Shown piece by piece: positions 35,379-44,560 of a DNA stretch of 63,365 nucleotides (position 1 is its first letter; each line of letters starts with the position of its first letter). The translations under genes were made by a program, and so were the position numbers. This DNA is from UBA724 sp964008075 (GTDB lineage Bacteria; Bacteroidota; Bacteroidia; Flavobacteriales; Flavobacteriaceae). Location of the stretch: NCBI GenBank assembly GCA_964008075.1, contig CAXGAP010000002.1:1-63365 (forward strand). The letters are read 5' to 3'. The notes beneath the pieces were generated by a model. It was not told where the DNA came from and did no database searches. It saw only the letters and a list, made by a program, of their open reading frames with translations.

Positions 35379-36908
35379 CTATTGTTTATAAAATTTTAAT
35401 GCCTCGTTGCCACTTTGATGGCGAATGTTAATCATATAATATCCTTTCTGTAAATTATGGGTCGAAATAGGGTACACTTTTAATGGGCTTACAGTCGCAT
35501 TTCCTTCGTCGTATCGCCTACCATTCAGATCATAAATTTGATAGTAAAAACTGGAAACCTTTTTGGGAACGCCAATTTTGAAAACATCAATTACAGGGTT
35601 TGGGAATAAAATCCATCGGTCTGCATCGTTGTCAGCTCGAAGGAGTTCAAATTGGTCAAACTGTCGCCCAAGGACGGACTCTGATTTACCATCATTCGTG
35701 TTTAGCCATTGATCAATCACTGTAGCATATATCGATCGATAATCAAATTCTGATTCGAGGTTGTCTTCCCATCGCACTCCTTTTGGGATTACAGGGTTTT
35801 CACCCATAATTTCTGTATTGACTCTGTTGCCAAAGATGAATAGGGGTGCAGCTGTACCATGATCTGTTCCTCTCGAGCCATTGGAGACAATTGTTCGTCC
35901 AAATTCAGAGAACGTCATACACAAGACATTATCACTTCTGCCGACTTCATCTAGGTTTTGAAAGAACTTTAACACATTATCGTTGAGCTCCTTTAACAAG
36001 TATGCATGCTCTCCTTTGGTATGATCTGATATGTCTACTTGAGTGTCATGTGTGTCAAAACCACCCAGTGTGACCATGTATATTCGAGTGTTTAAACCAC
36101 CCAAAATCAGACGAGTCATGATATCAAACTGCTCTCCAAAATCACTCTCTTCGTAGGCATGTGCAAGCGAAGACTTTTCAAAGGCAGACTTGACTGTGGT
36201 CGCATATTCGTTGGACTGATGTTTGACAAGATCGATATATCGCAATTTTACACCCACATTATTATCAGGGTAAACTGCATTTGGATTGAAAAGAATATCC
36301 TCGTGAAAACCATCTGGATTTGTTGTCAAATAACTTGTAAAAGACTGGTTCCCAGAAAAGAGTATCGACGAACCACCTCCACCCAATTCGATTGATAATG
36401 GATCTGGGTAGTTCTGGTTTGGGTAGGCTGTTGGCCAATCTGGATGTTCCGATTCGATAAAGCGACCAATCCATCCCGAGTTTAAAAATTCATCAGAATC
36501 TGATGCGCTTTGCCAAATATCCATCGATCGAAAATGAGAAAAATCGGGTTGTTCGTAACCTACATTTTGTATGATTTTAAGACGCTGTTCGTCATATAAA
36601 CTTTTAAACCCTGACAGTTCGGGGTGTAGTCCCAAAGAAGCGTTTCCAAGATCGATAATGGACTCGTCAGGTAGCATCACATGTGGTCTTGCTTGCTGAA
36701 GCTCACTGAGTTGATTGAGTGGAATAACAGTGTTGAGCCCATCATTTCCTCCATCCAATTTGATAAGGACCAATATCCGACCAGGTTCGTTTGTGTTTGA
36801 CAGAAAAGACCCTGATTGCTGCGCCAGCGCGTGATGTAGTATGTTTGGCAACACGATTGGTGCTGCTGCTGCATGACTGAGTTTATGTAAAAATGACCTT
36901 CTCTTCAT
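35379..36908 (-). CDS. DUF1501 protein with T9SS sorting domain
   Basis: A 509-residue exported protein. KRRSFLHKLSHAAAAPIVLPNIL looks like a Tat-type signal. The core has the DUF1501 signatures LIKLDGGNDGLNTVIPL, GGFDTHDTQ and EFGRTIVSNGSRGTDHG, an alkaline-phosphatase-like fold. The C-terminal ~80 residues (WILFPNPVIDVFKIG to EALKFYKQ) are a type A T9SS sorting domain, so it is expected to be surface-exposed. Twin-arginine export followed by T9SS is an uncommon combination. The DUF1800 gene is 3 bp upstream; such pairs recur across Bacteroidota and Planctomycetes but the function is not known. Confidence 0.88.
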   Translation of the reverse strand: MKRRSFLHKLSHAAAAPIVLPNILHHALAQQSGSFLSNTNEPGRILVLIKLDGGNDGLNTVIPLNQLSELQQARPHVMLPDESIIDLGNASLGLHPELSGFKSLYDEQRLKIIQNVGYEQPDFSHFRSMDIWQSASDSDEFLNSGWIGRFIESEHPDWPTAYPNQNYPDPLSIELGGGGSSILFSGNQSFTSYLTTNPDGFHEDILFNPNAVYPDNNVGVKLRYIDLVKHQSNEYATTVKSAFEKSSLAHAYEESDFGEQFDIMTRLILGGLNTRIYMVTLGGFDTHDTQVDISDHTKGEHAYLLKELNDNVLKFFQNLDEVGRSDNVLCMTFSEFGRTIVSNGSRGTDHGTAAPLFIFGNRVNTEIMGENPVIPKGVRWEDNLESEFDYRSIYATVIDQWLNTNDGKSESVLGRQFDQFELLRADNDADRWILFPNPVIDVFKIGVPKKVSSFYYQIYDLNGRRYDEGNATVSPLKVYPISTHNLQKGYYMINIRHQSGNEALKFYKQ

Positions 36909-36911
36909 AGC

Positions 36912-38762
36912 CTAGTGTATGTGATAGACTGAAAGTTCAAAAAACTGAAACAATACGTTATCAAACCGCCATTGAATCGAGCTTAGATTTTCTTTAGAAG
37001 GATCATCCAAAAAGGCATTGATGTACTCCTCCCAGTGCATTTCGTTCATGTTGCCAAGCAGCTCATTTTTTAGCATTTCATATGTGGAGCTATCGACTGG
37101 GGCTCCACATAGGCGCTCGTTGAACTCATTAAAAAAATCTTCAAAATTGGCAGGATTTCGATAGGTACTCAAATAGTTGTGCAAGTTGTACTTCAGGTTC
37201 ACTCCTTCATCTTCGTAGCTGTAAAGCCAAAGTCCCCATCGAAACCAATGAGCAGCTTGTTTTCTCGATTTTATCGTCGATGAGTTGATCCAAAACATAT
37301 CATAAACCGGCTCTTGGTAAAAAGCAGGCCAACCTGAAACATTAGGAGGCGTAAAGAGTTGCATCCCTTGGTTATAGTTGCTCCAATGCAGGTTTTGCCC
37401 AAAAAGATTATAGGCGAGTGTTGTTTGATCGATCTTTTGCTCCAAAAAAGCAGGGTGATTGGGATTAAATTGTTCATATTGCACTTCATTGCCATCCCAG
37501 TGTGTACGATAACCAGATGTAATTTCGAGTTCTTTCAGCATACCCATATTATAGTCAATTGGAGATTTGATTAAGCTATTTGGTATTGCAGCATCGAAAA
37601 AGTGTTCGCTGCCAAGCAGTACACGCAAAACGGCGACGAGAGAGTGATCATTATCTCTAAACACTTGTGCAAGAGGTGCTATGATTTGGGATTCAATTTC
37701 AGGTGTTAGCACAGGATAAACAAAAAATTGATAGAGTCGTCGGCACAAGTATATACCTGACTCTTCGGAGTTGAATAGCATATCGACAACCTCTTGCAAC
37801 TCTTGCTGACCATCATCACCAGACTTCCCACTGATCTTATGATTGTTGTAAAATGAAGAAAATTCCTTGTCGCCTGTATCATGATTATAGTCTTCGAAAA
37901 AGACGTGTGGGTCTGTACCTTCACTAAAAACCAATTTCTCGTAATCATAAGTCCAGCCCACGAGTGCCCTTGCAATTCCGCGGACATCTTTTTCAGTAAA
38001 TTTCGCAAAAGGTCTTTTCCCAACAGTAAATAACTCTTGTACTTCACGTGCATAATTTTCATCAGGTGTATCCTTTTGGCTCAAGGCGAGGTTGAGAAAA
38101 TCTAGCATTGAGGGATCGAGGGTAACATTATAAATAAAATCTTTGTAACTACTAAAACAGGACTCAAATAGAAGTTTGATGTATAAAAATGCAGCCTTAT
38201 GTCCCAACTCAAAACAGCGAGTAGGCACCAAATTATGAAGAAAAACAAAAATCTTCCAGTGGATTGAAGTGTCTTGGTTGTAGATGCGTTGATTGATCCA
38301 TGAGATGATTGCAGTGTAACGTTCATGTCCAAATTGCTCCAACTCTTCCGAATCATTGTTAGAATATGATCGATTGATGAATGGCTCGCCCGGGAGCACA
38401 TCATTTGAGGTATATAAGTCTTTATAGTCTGAGGCTGATAACTGATGATAATAATTGTTTACAGGTTCATCAAAGAGCTCGGGTGTCAAAATGAGGTCAA
38501 GAGACTGTTGTAAATCTAAGCTTTCTACATTATCCAAATGCCTCTTGCACAAACCCACCATGGTTCTGTTGAGCAAGTGTTTTCGTTGCTCAAACCCAAA
38601 ACTACCTGTGTAGGGCGCAAGGCTATAGTTGACAACAGCCTGTATGCTTGCTTTTTTGAATTTTATAATTTCATCAATATCCAACTTTTTTTGACTGTAA
38701 AAGTCAGCAACCAAATCAATGGGTATATCGCTGTATATTTTTTTCTTTTTACTCATCTTCAA
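36912..38762 (-). CDS. DUF1800 family protein
   Basis: A 616-residue protein, mainly helical, with the family hallmarks HLLNRTMVGLC near the N-terminus, ENYAREVQELFTVGK centrally and LKSPIDYNM / NVSGWPAF late. I see no classical signal peptide (starts KMSKKKKIYSDIPIDL), although its DUF1501 partner carries export signals. DUF1800 and DUF1501 genes are almost always adjacent, implying one complex or substrate, which is unknown. First gene of the minus-strand pair, divergent from the TonB receptor with 49 bp between starts. Confidence 0.9.
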   Translation of the reverse strand: MKMSKKKKIYSDIPIDLVADFYSQKKLDIDEIIKFKKASIQAVVNYSLAPYTGSFGFEQRKHLLNRTMVGLCKRHLDNVESLDLQQSLDLILTPELFDEPVNNYYHQLSASDYKDLYTSNDVLPGEPFINRSYSNNDSEELEQFGHERYTAIISWINQRIYNQDTSIHWKIFVFLHNLVPTRCFELGHKAAFLYIKLLFESCFSSYKDFIYNVTLDPSMLDFLNLALSQKDTPDENYAREVQELFTVGKRPFAKFTEKDVRGIARALVGWTYDYEKLVFSEGTDPHVFFEDYNHDTGDKEFSSFYNNHKISGKSGDDGQQELQEVVDMLFNSEESGIYLCRRLYQFFVYPVLTPEIESQIIAPLAQVFRDNDHSLVAVLRVLLGSEHFFDAAIPNSLIKSPIDYNMGMLKELEITSGYRTHWDGNEVQYEQFNPNHPAFLEQKIDQTTLAYNLFGQNLHWSNYNQGMQLFTPPNVSGWPAFYQEPVYDMFWINSSTIKSRKQAAHWFRWGLWLYSYEDEGVNLKYNLHNYLSTYRNPANFEDFFNEFNERLCGAPVDSSTYEMLKNELLGNMNEMHWEEYINAFLDDPSKENLSSIQWRFDNVLFQFFELSVYHIH

Positions 38763-38811
38763 AGACGAAGTTAATCTTTTTTCTATAGCATTATTATATT
38801 AACTTGCAATA

Positions 38812-41010
38812 GTGTTAAAGTTCTTGTTTCTTTTTTTTAGTTTCTGTTTTGTGCAAGCACAAGAGGTTTTCTCAGGTACTGTTTTTGGGGATGACAAAAG
38901 CAACCCACTGCCAGCAGCGAATGTGTATTGGCTTGCAACAAATAAAGGAACTGTTACTGATATCAATGGCAAATTTTCGATGCAAAAACTTCCTTCCGAT
39001 TCTCAATTGGTGATCTCTTACTTGGGTTTTACTTCTGATACCCTCAGCATATATAACTCAAAAACAATCATCCATATTTTAAAGAGTAAAGATGGCGCAA
39101 ACCTAGACGAAGTTGTTGTTTCTGAACGAAAAAAAACAAGTCAATTGTCTTTTCTGTCTGTACAAAGTGTTTTGAATGTTAGTAGTGATGAACTCCTAAA
39201 AGCTGCCTGTTGCAACCTTTCTGAAAGTTTTGAAACCAACCCAGCCATTGATGTCAATTTTGACAATGCTCTCACTGGCGTTAAGCAAGTAAAAATGATG
39301 GGTTTACCAAGCCCTTATTTACTTTTTACAGAAGAAAATATACCCACGATTAGAGGAGCATCTCAGGTGTATGGTTTGAGCTTTATACCTGGCACATGGA
39401 TCGAGAGCCTACAAATCACCAAAGGCGCTGGAAGTGTGATAAATGGATATGAAAGCATGACTGGTCAAATCAATTCTGAACTAAAAAAACCTTTGACAAG
39501 TGACCGATTGTTCCTCAACCTATTTCGTTCTTTTGAGGGGCGAAATGAGTTGAATGTTCATACTAAAGCGAATTTGTCGAACAAATGGTCTGCAAATTTA
39601 TTCTTGCATTATAATGAACGCACAGAGAGGATAGATAAAAATGATGATCAGTTTTTGGATATGCCTCTTTCCGATCAAGTGAATATCCTCACTCGCTTTC
39701 AATACCTAGATGCAGAAAAGGGTTGGGTGTCTTTCTTTAATGTTAGAATGCTTCATGACAATAAGCTTTTTGGGCAAACAAATTTTATTCCAAAAACGCA
39801 TAAAAACACAACAGCAGTGTGGGGGAGTGAGATGTTGACAAAACGTTATGAAACTTCGCTCAAACTTGGATATGTTTTTCCTAAATTGCCCTATCAAAGT
39901 TTTGGTTTTCAGTTGGCTTATAGCGACCACGATCAGCAGTCATATTATGGTTTGCGTGCATACGATATTCGCCATAAAAGTATGTTTTCAAATATGATAT
40001 TTAGCTCCATTCTGAGCAACACCCTTCATAAATTTAAGACAGGACTACAGTTCGCATATGACCAGTATTATGAAATAGTAGAAGTGCAATCAACCAACAG
40101 AATTAATCGTTCTGTGGGTGCTTTTTTTGAGTACAGTTATGACAGCCTCGAGCGACTTCGCATGGTGTTGGGATTTCGCTTTGATCATCACAATCATATT
40201 GGCAGTTTTGTTACCCCTCGAGCGCATTTGCGTTATGCGTTTACAGATACCTCTAGTTTACGATTTTCGATGGGTAGTGGACGCCGAGTAGCGACTGTAT
40301 TTGCCGAAAATCAAAAACTATTTGGCTCTGGCAGAACGATACTTATCCCTGCGCTTCAAAGCCATCATTATGGGTTATTGCCAGAGCGTGCGTGGAACTA
40401 TGGAGTCAGTTATTTGAAAGGGTTTCAAATCGGTTCGATTCCACTGAATTTTAATCTAGATATATTTCGAACATCCTTTGTTAGTCAGATTGTTGTCGAT
40501 TGGGAAACACTAGGGCAAGTATCATTTTATAACCTTGACGGAGATAGCTATGCAAACAGTTTGCAGCTTGGGTTGGACGCACGTTTGTTCAGACTGATAG
40601 ACGCTCGTTTTTCCTATAAATTTTATGATGTACAGGTTGATTATGTCGATGCAAAAAAGCAAAAGCCTTTACAGCCAAAACAACGATATTTTTTGAATCT
40701 TGGCTATGTAGGGGATCAGTGGAGAGCAGATGCAACCTATCACTACACAGGTCCACAGCGTATTCCTGCAACCATCCAACACCCAAATGGCTTTGAGAGT
40801 GATGCTTTTGGATTGATGAATGCACAGATTACTTATACCCCAAAACCTAATTTTGAAATCTATATGGGTGGTGAAAACCTCACAAATTACAAACAAGTAC
40901 AACCCATTTTATCTGCTGATCAGCCCTTTTCATCGACTTTTGATTCGAGCTTGGTTTACGCTCCTGTTTTTGGACGTATGATGTATATGGGGTTGCGATA
41001 TAATTTATAA
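38812..41010 (+). CDS. TonB-dependent outer-membrane receptor (AACCNLSESFETNP type)
   Basis: A 732-residue receptor. Signal peptide (FLFLFFSFCFVQAQ), then an N-terminal carboxypeptidase-regulatory-like domain (GTVFGDDKSNPLPAANVYW, YLGFTSDTL) at ~20-95, a plug domain starting LDEVVVSERKK, and a 22-strand-type barrel to the C-terminus (final YMGLRYNL). The plug carries a vicinal Cys133-Cys134 in AACCNLSESFETNP. The next gene is an HMA metallochaperone, so a metal such as copper is the likely cargo; inference. GTG start at 38812. Confidence 0.9.
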   Translation: MLKFLFLFFSFCFVQAQEVFSGTVFGDDKSNPLPAANVYWLATNKGTVTDINGKFSMQKLPSDSQLVISYLGFTSDTLSIYNSKTIIHILKSKDGANLDEVVVSERKKTSQLSFLSVQSVLNVSSDELLKAACCNLSESFETNPAIDVNFDNALTGVKQVKMMGLPSPYLLFTEENIPTIRGASQVYGLSFIPGTWIESLQITKGAGSVINGYESMTGQINSELKKPLTSDRLFLNLFRSFEGRNELNVHTKANLSNKWSANLFLHYNERTERIDKNDDQFLDMPLSDQVNILTRFQYLDAEKGWVSFFNVRMLHDNKLFGQTNFIPKTHKNTTAVWGSEMLTKRYETSLKLGYVFPKLPYQSFGFQLAYSDHDQQSYYGLRAYDIRHKSMFSNMIFSSILSNTLHKFKTGLQFAYDQYYEIVEVQSTNRINRSVGAFFEYSYDSLERLRMVLGFRFDHHNHIGSFVTPRAHLRYAFTDTSSLRFSMGSGRRVATVFAENQKLFGSGRTILIPALQSHHYGLLPERAWNYGVSYLKGFQIGSIPLNFNLDIFRTSFVSQIVVDWETLGQVSFYNLDGDSYANSLQLGLDARLFRLIDARFSYKFYDVQVDYVDAKKQKPLQPKQRYFLNLGYVGDQWRADATYHYTGPQRIPATIQHPNGFESDAFGLMNAQITYTPKPNFEIYMGGENLTNYKQVQPILSADQPFSSTFDSSLVYAPVFGRMMYMGLRYNL

Positions 41011-41019
41011 ATTTGAATC

Positions 41020-41397
41020 ATGAAGAAATCAGTATTTATTTTGTTATTTATGAGCTTTTCTCTGCTTTCTTTTGCACAAGAGAGTCCATCAAAAAACGAA
41101 AAGAATAGCATTGAAGTTCTTGGCAACTGTGGAATGTGTAAAAAGCGAATTGAAAAAGCTGCTTTTTCAGTGAAAGGTGTCAAATATGCCTCTTGGGATA
41201 ATTCTTCTGAACAGCTGCGTTTGATTTACAATGGATTAAAAACAGACATAGATATAATCGAAAAGCAAATCGCTGCTGCAGGGCATGACACTGAACACCA
41301 CGTTTCCAGTGATAAGGTTTATGATCAGTTGCCTGCTTGTTGTCAGTATATTCGGAAAGGGCAAGAACCCAAACCTGGTCAAATGACCAAACACTAG
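41020..41397 (+). CDS. Periplasmic heavy-metal-associated (HMA) domain protein
   Basis: A 125-residue exported protein: signal peptide KKSVFILLFMSFSLLSFAQ, then an HMA fold with the metal site GNCGMCKKRIEKAAF (Cys37-x2-Cys40), and a His/Cys-containing tail (AAGHDTEHH, ACCQYIRKG). It starts 9 nt after the TonB receptor stop and is almost certainly co-transcribed. Together they look like outer-membrane uptake and periplasmic carriage of a soft metal (Cu, Zn or Ag). The Cys pair in the tail may add a second site. Confidence 0.9.
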   Translation: MKKSVFILLFMSFSLLSFAQESPSKNEKNSIEVLGNCGMCKKRIEKAAFSVKGVKYASWDNSSEQLRLIYNGLKTDIDIIEKQIAAAGHDTEHHVSSDKVYDQLPACCQYIRKGQEPKPGQMTKH

Positions 41398-41637
41398 CTA
41401 TTTGATGCAGTAGTTGTCTCCTTCTTCGAAGCTCGAAAAGGTTTGCTCGTCGACTTCGATATCGTCGACCAGTTCCCCACTAAATTCATTTTGGCTCGTA
41501 CTCGCGCCATCATCAAATCGGATGACGAGTAAAAAGCGATCATTATTTATGACTTTATCGATTACTTCTCCACAATTTTCATCACTGTTACAGCCAAAAA
41601 AGAGACTTATGGTCATTATTAATAAAATTTTCCTCAT
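41398..41637 (-). CDS. Small lipoprotein
   Basis: From ATG 41637: RKILLIMTISLFFGCNSDEN, a lipoprotein signal with the acylated Cys at residue 16, and a mature acidic ~64 residues with two further Cys (ENCGE; DNYCIK) that could form a disulfide. The upstream extension to 41655 is not needed. It is 10 bp downstream of the DUF481-like gene on the same strand and its stop abuts the convergent HMA gene. No known family. Confidence 0.7.
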   Translation of the reverse strand: MRKILLIMTISLFFGCNSDENCGEVIDKVINNDRFLLVIRFDDGASTSQNEFSGELVDDIEVDEQTFSSFEEGDNYCIK

Positions 41638-41647
41638 TATAACCGCA

Positions 41648-42388
41648 TTATTCAAACAGGTTGATTGTCAGTGCAACTTGGGACAAGAGATCGTTCTTTT
41701 TATTTTGTGAATATGGGGTTGAATTATACCTGTTTTGTGCGCCAATGGATAAGGCAAATTTGTCTTGCTCAAAATTGATTTTAGGCTCAACAAAAAATCG
41801 GATATCGTTTGCATCTTTTGTGTTGACTTGGAAGTAGGTTACACAATTGAAATAAAGTTTTTCAAGCAGTTTGACACGCAAAAACATATTGATATTGAAT
41901 CGATATTTATGTGTTTGAAGATCAGGGTATTCTTCATCTTCATAAAACAAACCAGCTGCAAGATCGAAGTACTGGCGATCGTTGTTGAACAGCGAATGAC
42001 GATAGCCACCTCCGACAAGTTGACGATGGTTCATCTGTAACACCTTGATATTTTGTGTCTGAATAAAGCCATAGATTGAGTTTTTATCGCTGACATAATG
42101 GTTTAGGCGAAGCTGTGTACTCCAGTCATTTGCAACAATTTCTCCTTCATCATCCTCGTAGTCATGCCCCACGATGAGTCGCCAAAGCTGACGTCCTTGT
42201 TTTGTTCCCATTAATATTTGATTAAAAGAAGCAAACGTATTTTCGTTGCCTGATTCCCAGTTGAAAGAGAGATTGATTTGTGTGTTGAGTTTAGCAGTGG
42301 AGTGATTCAATAACGATTCTGAATTTAAAATCGTTTGTGCATGCGCAATGCCACATACAGAGAATGCAAAGAGCAGAAGAAATCGCAT
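41648..42388 (-). CDS. DUF481-like outer-membrane beta-barrel protein
   Basis: A 246-residue exported protein: signal peptide RFLLLFAFSVCGIAHAQ, then regular amphipathic beta-strands (LNTQINLSFNWESGNENTF; SIYGFIQTQNI; YFDLAAGLFYEDEEY; LFE terminus), consistent with a small 8-10 stranded barrel of the DUF481/YdiY type. Role unknown. It leads the small lipoprotein gene and is divergent from a T9SS cargo gene. Confidence 0.75.
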   Translation of the reverse strand: MRFLLLFAFSVCGIAHAQTILNSESLLNHSTAKLNTQINLSFNWESGNENTFASFNQILMGTKQGRQLWRLIVGHDYEDDEGEIVANDWSTQLRLNHYVSDKNSIYGFIQTQNIKVLQMNHRQLVGGGYRHSLFNNDRQYFDLAAGLFYEDEEYPDLQTHKYRFNINMFLRVKLLEKLYFNCVTYFQVNTKDANDIRFFVEPKINFEQDKFALSIGAQNRYNSTPYSQNKKNDLLSQVALTINLFE

Positions 42389-42398
42389 TGTTTTTTTT

Positions 42399-42406
42399 CA
42401 AAAATA
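42399..42406 (-). promoter_or_regulatory. Candidate -7 promoter box for the DUF481-like gene
   Basis: Minus strand reads TATTTTTG, an exact TAnnTTTG match 10 nt before the ATG at 42388. On the other strand TATCTTTA (42450-42457) is a one-mismatch box 17 nt before the T9SS cargo start. Confidence 0.4.
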
Positions 42407-42474
42407 GGTGTTTCTTCTCGAAGATAAAATGCAATTGGCGTAAGAATTGTATCTTTAAAAAAAAAACTAGTTTT

Positions 42475-43158
42475 ATGAAATATATTTTACTCATACTCAC
42501 ACCTTTACTCTGCTTTTCCCAAACTGTTTGGAATGGTTCTCTAATGACATTTACAAAGCAAGATTTTGATAACCCATCACTTGAAAGTTCTCAAGACAGG
42601 ATTACTGATTTAGTATGGTTAACTAGAGGGAATAATGGAGGACAACTTTATAATGCTAAAACAGAGTCAAATTCGTCAAAAAGTACTAGTCCAGCTGATA
42701 CCAGATGGGCATTTGGTACTACATCCAGTCTTGGTTCTTTGACCTTTTCTACGTTTAGAGGAAATTCAAAACCAAGAAATGCTGTCGGAAGGAACATGGT
42801 AGTTCACCTTGTTACTGAAGACATCTATATTGATATAAAAATTACTTCATGGACTAGTGGTGGAGGAAACGGTGCTGGTGGTGGATTTAGTTATACTCGG
42901 TCAACAAACCCAAACCTGAGTGTTGAATCAATACAGGACAAAGATATATTTGTATATCCCAACCCCACCTCGGGAGTTGTGCATGCCAATAAAGACATTA
43001 TCTCCAAAATTCATTTGTATGACCTCACTGGAAAACAGTTGATGAAAACCAATGCTTCAAGTGTTGATTTAAGAACTGTCAACAATGGGATGTACCTCAT
43101 TCGACTGTATCGCAAAGACAATAAAGAGTGGGTTACAAGGCGAGTGGTAAAACAGTAA
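42475..43158 (+). CDS. Secreted T9SS cargo protein with an unnamed beta domain
   Basis: A 227-residue exported protein: signal peptide KYILLILTPLLCFSQ (ATG 42475; the longer frame is a shadow), a ~140-residue domain with ESSQDRITDLVWLTRG, RWAFGTTSSLGSLTF, MVVHLVTEDIYIDIKITSW and GAGGGFSYTRST, then a type A T9SS sorting domain (VYPNPTSGVVHANK to RVVKQ). I have a sense of this NQDRITDxVWxTR...GGGFSYxRST pattern recurring in marine bacteria, but know no function. It stands alone, convergent with mnmE. Confidence 0.82.
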   Translation: MKYILLILTPLLCFSQTVWNGSLMTFTKQDFDNPSLESSQDRITDLVWLTRGNNGGQLYNAKTESNSSKSTSPADTRWAFGTTSSLGSLTFSTFRGNSKPRNAVGRNMVVHLVTEDIYIDIKITSWTSGGGNGAGGGFSYTRSTNPNLSVESIQDKDIFVYPNPTSGVVHANKDIISKIHLYDLTGKQLMKTNASSVDLRTVNNGMYLIRLYRKDNKEWVTRRVVKQ

Positions 43159-43166
43159 TTTTTAAA

Positions 43167-44537
43167 TTACTTTCCGATACAAAAATTAGCAAATATATTT
43201 CCCAAGAGTTCATCGGATGAAATCGATCCTGTGAGCATACCCAAATGATGCAGTGCAGTTCGTAAATCAACTGCCAACAAATCACCACTCAAACCACTTG
43301 TCAAGCCCTTTCGAACAGTTAAGATCGCTGTGAGGGTTTGCTGGAGTTCATTGTGATGACGACTGTTGCTCACAATCGTATCGTAGTTAGTGTGATCCAC
43401 AAGCTGTACCAGATGTTTTTTCAACTTGCCCAAGCCTGACCCTGTTTCAGCTGAAATAACGATTGAATCTATATCACCCAGCTTTTTGCTTTGGTTGTTG
43501 AGGTGATTCGTATCGTGAAGGTCTGCCTTGTTCAATAAAACCAAAGGGCATTGATGCTGTAGTACTTTGACTTCTTTTTTGATGTCTTCAGTTGTCATTG
43601 TTTCAGGATCCACTACATAGAGAAGGACTTTCGCGTCTGAAATTTTAGTTTTGGCTTTTTCAACGCCTATGGCTTCGACGGTATCTTTAGTCTCTCTAAG
43701 GCCAGCAGTATCGATAAATCTAAACTGAATCCCATCAATCGTGACATTATCTTCTATGCTGTCGCGAGTGGTACCTGCAATTTCAGAAACGATGGCTTTT
43801 TCTTCTTGGGCAAGTGTGTTGAGCAATGATGATTTTCCAGCATTTGGCTTTCCTGCAATAGCAACAGGAACGCCTTGTTTCATGGCATTCCCAACAGCAA
43901 ATGAATCAACAAGTGATTTGATAGTGTCTTGGGCTTCTTTTAATAGTTTTTCCAATGCATTTCGATCTGCAAAATCAACATCTTCTTCGCTAAAATCAAG
44001 CTCAAGTTCTACCAATGAAGCAAAATCGATCAGTTGTTGTCTGAGTTGTACCAACTGATTGCTGATGCCTCCACGAAGTTGCTGTATAGCAACTCTGTGT
44101 GCAGCCTCTCCTTCACTTGCAATGAGGTCTGCAACTGCTTCTGCTTGGGTTAGATCCATTTTTCCATTCATAAAAGCGCGAAGGGTAAATTCGCCAGGCT
44201 CTGCCATTTGTGCTCCTTCTTTTTGCAGCAATTGGATCAGTTGCTGTTGAATATAGATTGAACCATGGCACGAAATCTCAACAACATCTTCGCCAGTGTA
44301 TGAATTTGGTCCTTTGAATAAACTTACAAGCACCTCATCAAGAGTGCTGTCGTTTTGCACAATATGACCAAGATGAATGGTATGCGATTTTTTCTTTGCA
44401 AGGGTTTTGCCATCCAATGATCGAAAAACACGATCAGCGATACTGATGGCTTTATCACCTGACAGACGAACAATGGCAATGGCACTTGTGCCTGGTGCAG
44501 TAGCCGATGCGACTATGGTTTTACCTTCATTTTGCAT
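43167..44537 (-). CDS. mnmE: tRNA uridine-5-carboxymethylaminomethyl modification GTPase MnmE
   Basis: With MnmG modifies U34 in the wobble position of several tRNAs. Order: TIVASATAPGTSAIAIVR folate-binding domain, helical domain, then an inserted G domain with GKPNAGKSSLLN, DTAGLRETKD and NKADL, and the terminal CIGK with the catalytic Cys. Length 456 is normal. Likely co-transcribed with the upstream acetyltransferase gene (23 bp). Confidence 0.97.
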   Translation of the reverse strand: MQNEGKTIVASATAPGTSAIAIVRLSGDKAISIADRVFRSLDGKTLAKKKSHTIHLGHIVQNDSTLDEVLVSLFKGPNSYTGEDVVEISCHGSIYIQQQLIQLLQKEGAQMAEPGEFTLRAFMNGKMDLTQAEAVADLIASEGEAAHRVAIQQLRGGISNQLVQLRQQLIDFASLVELELDFSEEDVDFADRNALEKLLKEAQDTIKSLVDSFAVGNAMKQGVPVAIAGKPNAGKSSLLNTLAQEEKAIVSEIAGTTRDSIEDNVTIDGIQFRFIDTAGLRETKDTVEAIGVEKAKTKISDAKVLLYVVDPETMTTEDIKKEVKVLQHQCPLVLLNKADLHDTNHLNNQSKKLGDIDSIVISAETGSGLGKLKKHLVQLVDHTNYDTIVSNSRHHNELQQTLTAILTVRKGLTSGLSGDLLAVDLRTALHHLGMLTGSISSDELLGNIFANFCIGK

Positions 44538-44560
44538 GTGGCAAAAGTAAAAAACAAAAA

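Noticed and set aside
41008..41015. TAAATTTG as a promoter for the HMA gene
   Set aside because: It contains the receptor stop codon and lies 4 nt before the ATG; operon read-through is the simpler explanation.
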